A DNA stretch of 64,000 nt, from the NCBI GenBank assembly GCA_951213105.1, contig OX578140.1, positions 36,546,003 to 36,610,002 of the forward strand. Reading direction: 5' to 3'. The position numbers and the translations under genes were made by a program. The DNA is from Amaurobius ferox. Its lineage: Eukaryota; Arthropoda; Arachnida; Araneae; Amaurobiidae. The notes beneath the pieces are model-generated. The model ran no database searches. It had not been told where the DNA came from and saw only the letters and a program-made list of their open reading frames with translations. Below, piece by piece: positions 58,428 through 64,000 of this stretch. Positions within the stretch are counted from its first letter, which is position 1, and every line of letters begins with the position of its first letter.

Positions 58428-59372
58428 AAATCTGATGTGTGTAGTACATGACTTTCCTTATATAATGCAATGAATTTACGACTTTTACAACAAAAAAAAT
58501 AGATTTTTCTTATAGTAAATACTTATATTCTTTCCAAGATATTGAATTTTCGTCAATTAATCGTCATTTTCATCAATTTAGCGTCATTTTTATCAATTTA
58601 GCGAGATTTTTGTTAATTTGGCAACATTTAAAAGTCGCCAAGTTGGCGACATTCCGCCAAATTCTTCGCCAAAATCTCGCCAAGCGTTATGGACGGAGAA
58701 ATAAGTTATTCTTATAGCGGATAAATAACTATTGACATTCAGATTCAAAAGTATTACTCAAAGTATCTTTTCTCATGAATGGAACGAGCTAGATCCACGA
58801 GAATGATGTCACCCAATTTATCGCAAGATATTATATATGAAAAGTAAACATGTTTCTCAACAGTTAATATATATTTTTTAATTTATGAGATTTTTTGATA
58901 AATTTATTTGAAAAATGTACAATATCTCAAGAACGGTTCATGCTAGCGTTCTAAAGTTTATATCAATCGTTTTCTAAGAAAAATTACATAAGAAATATCT
59001 ATTTGCCTAACTTTATTAAAGGTTTTTTTTTTATTTTTTGATGATTTTTTCAAAATTTCACTCGAAAATTTAGGGGGTTCTGAACATTCGTTTGCGTTTA
59101 GAAACAATAAGCTTCCAGTATTCACGGATTGTGGTTTTTGTACCAAATTTCATTCGAATCTCTCCATTCGTTCATGAGATATCGTCTCCACAGACTCACT
59201 GACACAAACACACACACATACTTTCACACACACACACACACAGACATCACTTCAAAAATGTTTGATTCGTGATCAGGGATGCTTGAAACGTGCTCTCCCG
59301 TCGAAAACTCGAATTCGAATTTTCGACCCCGTCACAATACTTTCCTTATACATTATGTATATGAGGAAAGTA
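58428..59372 (-). mobile_element. Family A HINE, copy 5, in the phosphatase 3' intron or flank
   Basis: A full-length reverse copy close to copies 1 and 2. The 3' hairpin CTGATGTGTGTAGTACATGA is at 58432. GGCGACATTCCGCC lies in the centre, (CA)n at 59200-59245, CGACCCCGTCACAA near 59320, and the 5' hairpin at 59338-59372. Confidence 0.75.
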
Positions 59373-59589
59373 AAAAATTCAACGGTATCGGTCGCATGGT
59401 TCGGAAAACATTCCATTTAAAAACGAGTATTCAGATTTCCTAAGATCACCGAAATTATGAAACCTTGAGCATGTTCCGTATTTGATCTTAGAGGTAACAA
59501 CGTATGTTTACAAAAGCAATGGTTTACTGTAGCCTAGTGAGCGAATGTCTTCACCTACCACGGTAAGTGAACACATTCGCTCAGAAGTA

Positions 59590-59862
59590 AGACAGTCCTA
59601 TTGCAGTTAATAGAATCTACAGACCGATTTCACTCTTATTATGCGCTCTCACCATGGAGTAGCCTTACTATTTGTTGCAATTTTGCGAACTTCTTTGCAG
59701 CAATTTTGCGAAATTCTTTGCAGCAATTTTGCGCGAAGTTCGCAAAATTGCGGCATGTGGAAAGTTTTTTTGCTGTCATTGCAGTTAACTGTTATTATAT
59801 ATTCATGAGCGCATAATAAGCTCGAAACAGCTCTATGGTTACTGTCAACTGCAATAGGATCA
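59590..59862. repeat. Inverted-repeat element with nested tandem TTTGCAGCAATTTTGCG
   Basis: The outer arms are CCTATTGCAGTTAATAG at 59597 and CAACTGCAATAGGAT near 59848, with TTATTATGCGCTC at 59636 against GAGCGCATAATAA at 59808. The centre has two copies of CTTTGCAGCAATTTTGCG followed by an inverted copy of part of it. No gene. Confidence 0.6.
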
Positions 59863-60964
59863 ACTATTAACTTCCTTATTTGGGGGGACGTTTTATCTTC
59901 TTTGGGGTAGGTTTTATGATTTTGACCTTCGTGCATGTTGCCGATCCTTCCAGAGTGCTGTTGTATTGGTTGCATGAGGTTTTCGTGATTTCCACATATG
60001 TAAAGCATTCGCAGATCAACTATTACAGAGATTCCTCAGCCTTACAATTAGGTGGGCCTTAAAATTCCTCCACTGAGGTCTCATCCTCGATGTACAGGAA
60101 TAGAGGAAATCAATTCCTATAGCGAATCTGAGGCAAATGATCATTTATGGCGAATAACGGTTTATTGGTGGATACTGAGTATCTATTTGAAACATATATT
60201 AGATTATAGGCTCCCAATATATAAACATTTTATCAAGCCAGAGGCACCCAACATTAAAAAAAACGCATAGAATATCACTCAACTTCTGACAATGGTGAAC
60301 GTGTATAATCGAAATAATAAAGCTATCCTAAATATTAGATTGCAAGGGATGATGAATGCAAATGTTACGTGATGAAGTTGGGACAATGTGACATAAAAGG
60401 GGACAGCTGGCTGAGTGGGTCTTATATTTGCGTTTGACTTGCGTAGCTGCAGAGTTAATCTGTTCAGTTTACGTCCATGTTGATTGAACATTAGCTTAAG
60501 TTTTTTGTATCATGAATATCGATTTTAGGATGAAAAATTTTGTATGAATTATATGAAGTGTTAATTGAAAACACTTTTCTGGTGAATGATCGTTTTTTAT
60601 GTTGGCTTATTCTTAAAATAATCTTAATTATTTAACTTCAAAATAATGCGCATTTGGGTTTAACATTAACTCCTATAATTAATCTCAGCTGTATGGCATC
60701 ACAATGTATGTATGAAGCAACTTCTCAAATTCAGTAGGTTTGTTCACTTCTTTTCATCATGGTTATAGGTAATTTTTAATAGGCAAACCTCAAAAATTTG
60801 AAATATTGAGTTAGATCGATTTGAAACTTGTCGGTAATTTGTACGCACGAGCGATAAATAGGCCAGTATGTTTAATTCCAAATACTATGTAAAACACCAC
60901 TCGACTTTTTAATATATGAATATTTCACATTGTTTTGTTCCCCTTTTATCATGAACAAAATTAA
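59863..60964. other. No gene seen
   Basis: No phosphatase exon or other coding signal could be recognised. Confidence 0.45.
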
Positions 60965-61696
60965 AAAGCTGATGTGGGCAGCACATGACTTTCCCTGTAG
61001 ACTTATATTTACGTTCTCTTTATTTTAATTAGATTTAATTCAATTTTCATTCTCATTTGTAAACTGCACTTATTTTCAAAGGTGGCGTAAAGAAAATACG
61101 AAACAACTAAACTATCTCGAGAACGGCTAGTCCTAGTGTAATGGGGTTAATCTTATTCTTTTCATCGTTAAACATTGTGTATAAAATAAACATTCAATTG
61201 ATGTACTTGAGCATACGTAGTATTTTATTAGATTTTGCCGATTTTTGCGGACCATTTCGCAAAAAATGCTGGTTATTTTTTCCGAATCATACCAAAATCT
61301 AATCAGAACCAGCGTGACCCACAAGCGACTTATCTACCGAATTTTGTGAAATTCGGTCCAATAGTTTTTCAGCTAGAGTGGATACAGGCAATTTTTGCGG
61401 GCCATTTGGCAAAAAAATGCGGGGTTTTTTTATCCCGAGTCGTACCAAAAACTAATCAGCACCAGGGTCACACCCAAGTGACTTACCAAATTTTATGAAA
61501 ATCAGTCCATTAGTTTTTGAGTTAGAGTGGATACATACATTGCACCGACAGACACACACACAGACGTCACGCTAAAAATAGTGTTTTCGTATTCTAGATG
61601 TCTCGAAACGTGTAGATCCGTCGAAAACTCGAGTTGCGATTTTCGGCATGATTCCAATACTTTCCTTATACATTTCCGTGTATTTCAGAAAAAGTA
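60965..61696 (-). mobile_element. Family B HINE, copy 3
   Basis: A reverse copy from CTGATGTGGGCAGCACATGA to the hairpin with ATACTTTCCTTATACATT (right). It contains both GGTCCATTAGTTTT-type modules (about 61355 and 61505) and a short CAGACACACACACAGACGTC tract. Confidence 0.75.
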
Positions 61697-62235
61697 AAAA
61701 AGACTGTGTCATAAACTGATAATAAATGAATAAATTACGTGAATGACGTGTGTGAATAAAGTGCGGACAAAACGTCAATAAAAATTAACTTTTGTCAATC
61801 ATTTATTCGTTTAAAATTTTTAAATATTCTGTAAAGAATCTTGCTGCTCCAGTGCAGACTGTGTGAAGGGCTTTTATGATATGGAATAGTAATAGTACTT
61901 TCAAATAATAAAATTTGTTGTTATACTATACAGCATACTAATAATATTGTCAAATTATAAATTTTTTATTAACTATCGCCATACTGTACTCTATACTAAC
62001 CATACTTTCAAATAATAAACATTTCTCTGATGATACTTTCACTAAACTATAGGATACTTTATTTACAATGCCTATCAATACTATATTCTACAGTACAAGA
62101 AAAAATATAATTCCTATTTTTTTACCAAACATACAAGAAACTTTTTTTTTAAGTAAAAACAGACAAATTCGTGAATTTTATAGATATCAACACAAATATT
62201 TGTTTCATTAATGCTTATCTACAAAACTTTTATAT
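61697..62235. other. No gene seen
   Basis: AT-rich, with recurring TACTTTCAAATAATAAA and ACTATA words (61900-62100). No gene. Confidence 0.5.
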
Positions 62236-62745
62236 TTAATAGCGAAAAGAAAAATAGCAATTCCTTTGAAAACAAACCGAAAAAATCGGAACTCTTAAAT
62301 TGGTGTACATGACAATTCAAGGAAATGTTTCACAAATTGTTTGGGTGGTGAAAAAAACGCAGAGCAACAATGAAAAAAACAAAGGAAAAGAAAGATAAAT
62401 ACCCGATAAAAAAATGAACGTCACTAAATAAAGCGTGAAGTGCTTAAGAAATTAAGCACCGATAGCACAGAATGATAAATGCTGACATTTTTAGAATGAT
62501 TTCTTTTGGACTTTCCTTTCTTAGTCAACAGTTTTTTTTTTCTTCGGCATTACATGATTAGTCAAATTACTTTATAGGGAAGTTAACGCCTCATTAGTTT
62601 TGTCTTGTTAAGGGTCGAGAATAGTTTACACATTCATCATGCAACAACAAGAAAGGAAAATGAAACTAACCAAAAAATTTGTATCTCAGAGGAACTTGTC
62701 CCTATCAACAGAAAAGATTGTTATTCTTTTTAAAAGCTTAGAAAA
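62236..62745 (+). repeat. Direct duplication, left copy
   Basis: A ~490-510 bp stretch that recurs at 63505 with mostly single-base changes and small deletions. Markers are ATTCAAGGAAATGTTTCACA, GATAAATACCCGATAAAAAA, TAAAGCGTGAAGTGCTTAAG and CTTCGGCATTACATGATTAG. No ORF or LTR hallmark is visible. Confidence 0.85.
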
Positions 62746-62857
62746 GAATAATCCAGCCTATATTTTTTATGGTAATTTTTATTTCTAAAGACAATTACAG
62801 AATAGAAAAATAAATGTCATTTATATTTATTTACACTTCTATGGTAATTTTTTCTAT

Positions 62858-63498
62858 TACTTTCTCTACAATGCATGGTAGTGTATATAGTATAGAGTCG
62901 AAAATGGAAATGTAGCTTTTCGACGGATCTACACCCTGTAAGCACAGTAAAACACGAATCCACCATTTTCAGCGTGGCGTCCGTGTGTCTGGTATCCGCT
63001 CTAGCCCAAAACCTATTTGACAAAGTTTCACAAATTTGGTAAGTTATTTACTTATGGGTTACCATATTTCTGATTAGATTTTTGTACCATTCGGAAAAAT
63101 AGAACTGATATATTTTTTTACGAAATGGTTAGCAAAAATCACAAAAATCTGAAGTAAAAGGTCAAATACGTTTAAATATATTAATTAAATGTTTGTTTTA
63201 AAGATATTTTTTACTGCAAAGTGAATAAAACCAACCCCCCATTGCTCTAAGATAAACCGTTCTCAAAATATGTAAGATTTTTGGAATTCTGAGGAGCTGA
63301 CGACGTTACAAAATGCATAAAGTTGTCAATTAATAAGAAAATGTATTGAAACTGCAAATTGGATATAATTTCTAATTAGTATCCATGTTAATCTGCTGCA
63401 ATAAAACTCAATTTCATGCATTATAAAAGGAGAAAAGAGAAATAAAAGGAATGAATTTGAGACTGTAGGAAAAGTCATATGTTGCACACATAAAGTTT
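62858..63498 (+). mobile_element. Family B-like HINE, copy 4, diverged, between two direct repeats
   Basis: A forward copy starting TTACTTTCTCTACAATGC, with AGCTTTTCGACGGATCTACA and CGTGGCGTCCGTGTGTCTGG. It ends GGAAAAGTCATATGTTGCAC, the 3' repeat and hairpin. It carries only one of the two internal modules. It is the most diverged B copy here. Confidence 0.62.
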
Positions 63499-63504
63499 TT
63501 AACT

Positions 63505-64000
63505 TTGAAAAGAGAAATAGCGATTTCATTTGAAACGGAACTAAAAACTCCAAACTCTTAAATGCGTGAAAACGATAATTCAAGGAAATGTTTCACAAAT
63601 TGTTTGGGTGGTGAAGAAAACGCAGAGCAACAGTGAAAAACAACAAAGGGAAAGATAAATACCCGATAAAAAAAAATGAACGACACTAAATAAAGCGTGA
63701 AGTGTTTAAGAAATTAGCACCGATAGCACAGAATGATAAATGCTGGCACTTTTAGAATGATTTCTTTTGAGCTTTCCTTTCTTAGTCAACAATTTTTTTT
63801 TTCTTCGGCATTACATGATTAGTCAAATTGCTTTATGGGGAACATAGCGCCTCATTAGTTTTGTCTTGTATAGTTCACACATTCATCATGCAGCAACAAG
63901 AAAGGAAAATGAAATTAACCAAAAAAAGTTTCTAACTCAGAGGAACTTTTCACTATCAACAGAAGAGATTGTTAATCTTTTTAAGAAGCTTAAGCAAAAA
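63505..64000 (+). repeat. Direct duplication, right copy (reaches window end)
   Basis: It matches the left copy from GAAAAGAGAAATAGCGATTT onward. It lacks about 12 bases near 63868 that the left copy has (AAGGGTCGAGAA). The end of similarity is at or beyond the window edge. The family B element at 62858-63498 lies between the two copies. Confidence 0.82.

Noticed and set aside
62236..64000. LTR retrotransposon bounded by the direct duplication
   Set aside because: No TG...CA ends, primer-binding site, polypurine tract or gag/pol trace between the repeats. The interior is a Helentron-like element.
1..64000. CRISPR array, operon or bacterial gene cluster
   Set aside because: No spaced direct repeats of the right kind, no long prokaryotic ORFs, and split exons with GT-AG introns show eukaryotic DNA.

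Overview
The window is AT-rich eukaryotic DNA, dominated by repeats and nearly empty of genes. The only host gene I can support is two internal exons of a receptor-type protein tyrosine phosphatase on the + strand. The Tc1/mariner and Helentron-like repeat spectrum and the fly-type appearance of the phosphatase suggest an arthropod. I lean towards a chelicerate such as a spider, but this is inference. No CRISPR array, operon or bacterial signal is present.

Layout. Positions 1-11 kb hold a ~1.3 kb non-autonomous element (family C; copies at 0.76, 7.76, 9.65 and 10.7 kb), a tRNA-headed SINE at 5.2 kb and ancient repeats. At 11.95-12.34 kb lies an intact SINE with a 5S rRNA head and perfect target-site duplications. 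At 13.93-14.73 kb lies a palindromic mariner derivative interrupted by another SINE. Positions 15.9-28.5 kb contain four same-strand copies of an old ~350 bp repeat (block X), family A elements (18.7, 20.4, 21.3 kb), a family B element (26.0 kb) and a ~0.7 kb inverted-repeat element (27.4 kb). At 28.6-29.1 kb are two tRNA-derived SINE copies, followed by a fourth A copy. A broken Tc1 transposase lies at 30.7-31.7 kb and a TTAA-flanked piggyBac-type MITE at 33.5 kb. Positions 34-49 kb carry further foldback sequences, an unclassified ~2.4 kb repeat, a three-unit ~190-200 bp tandem array, long (TA)n tracts and a decayed LINE endonuclease fragment (49.4-49.7 kb). Two more C copies fill 49.7-52.9 kb. 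The phosphatase exons are at 54316-54428 and 57102-57192. The intron between them houses a TA-flanked, decayed Tc1/mariner element of about 1.4 kb. After it come an A copy (58.4 kb), two B copies (61.0 and 62.9 kb) and a ~490 bp direct duplication that brackets the last B copy.

Common theme. Families A, B and C differ in sequence but share one plan. A hairpin made of a short inverted repeat sits at one end, followed by a GTCT/GTGT-type microsatellite and then a recurring phrase ending near ATGAAATTT. At the other end is a second copy of the short repeat followed by a small terminal hairpin. Family D shows the microsatellite and phrase, but its ends are unclear. This is the plan known for non-autonomous Helentrons (HINEs, DINE-1/INE-1). 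I see no replicase or helicase here, so they would depend on an enzyme encoded elsewhere. Most ORFs in the window lie inside these repeats and are not genes.
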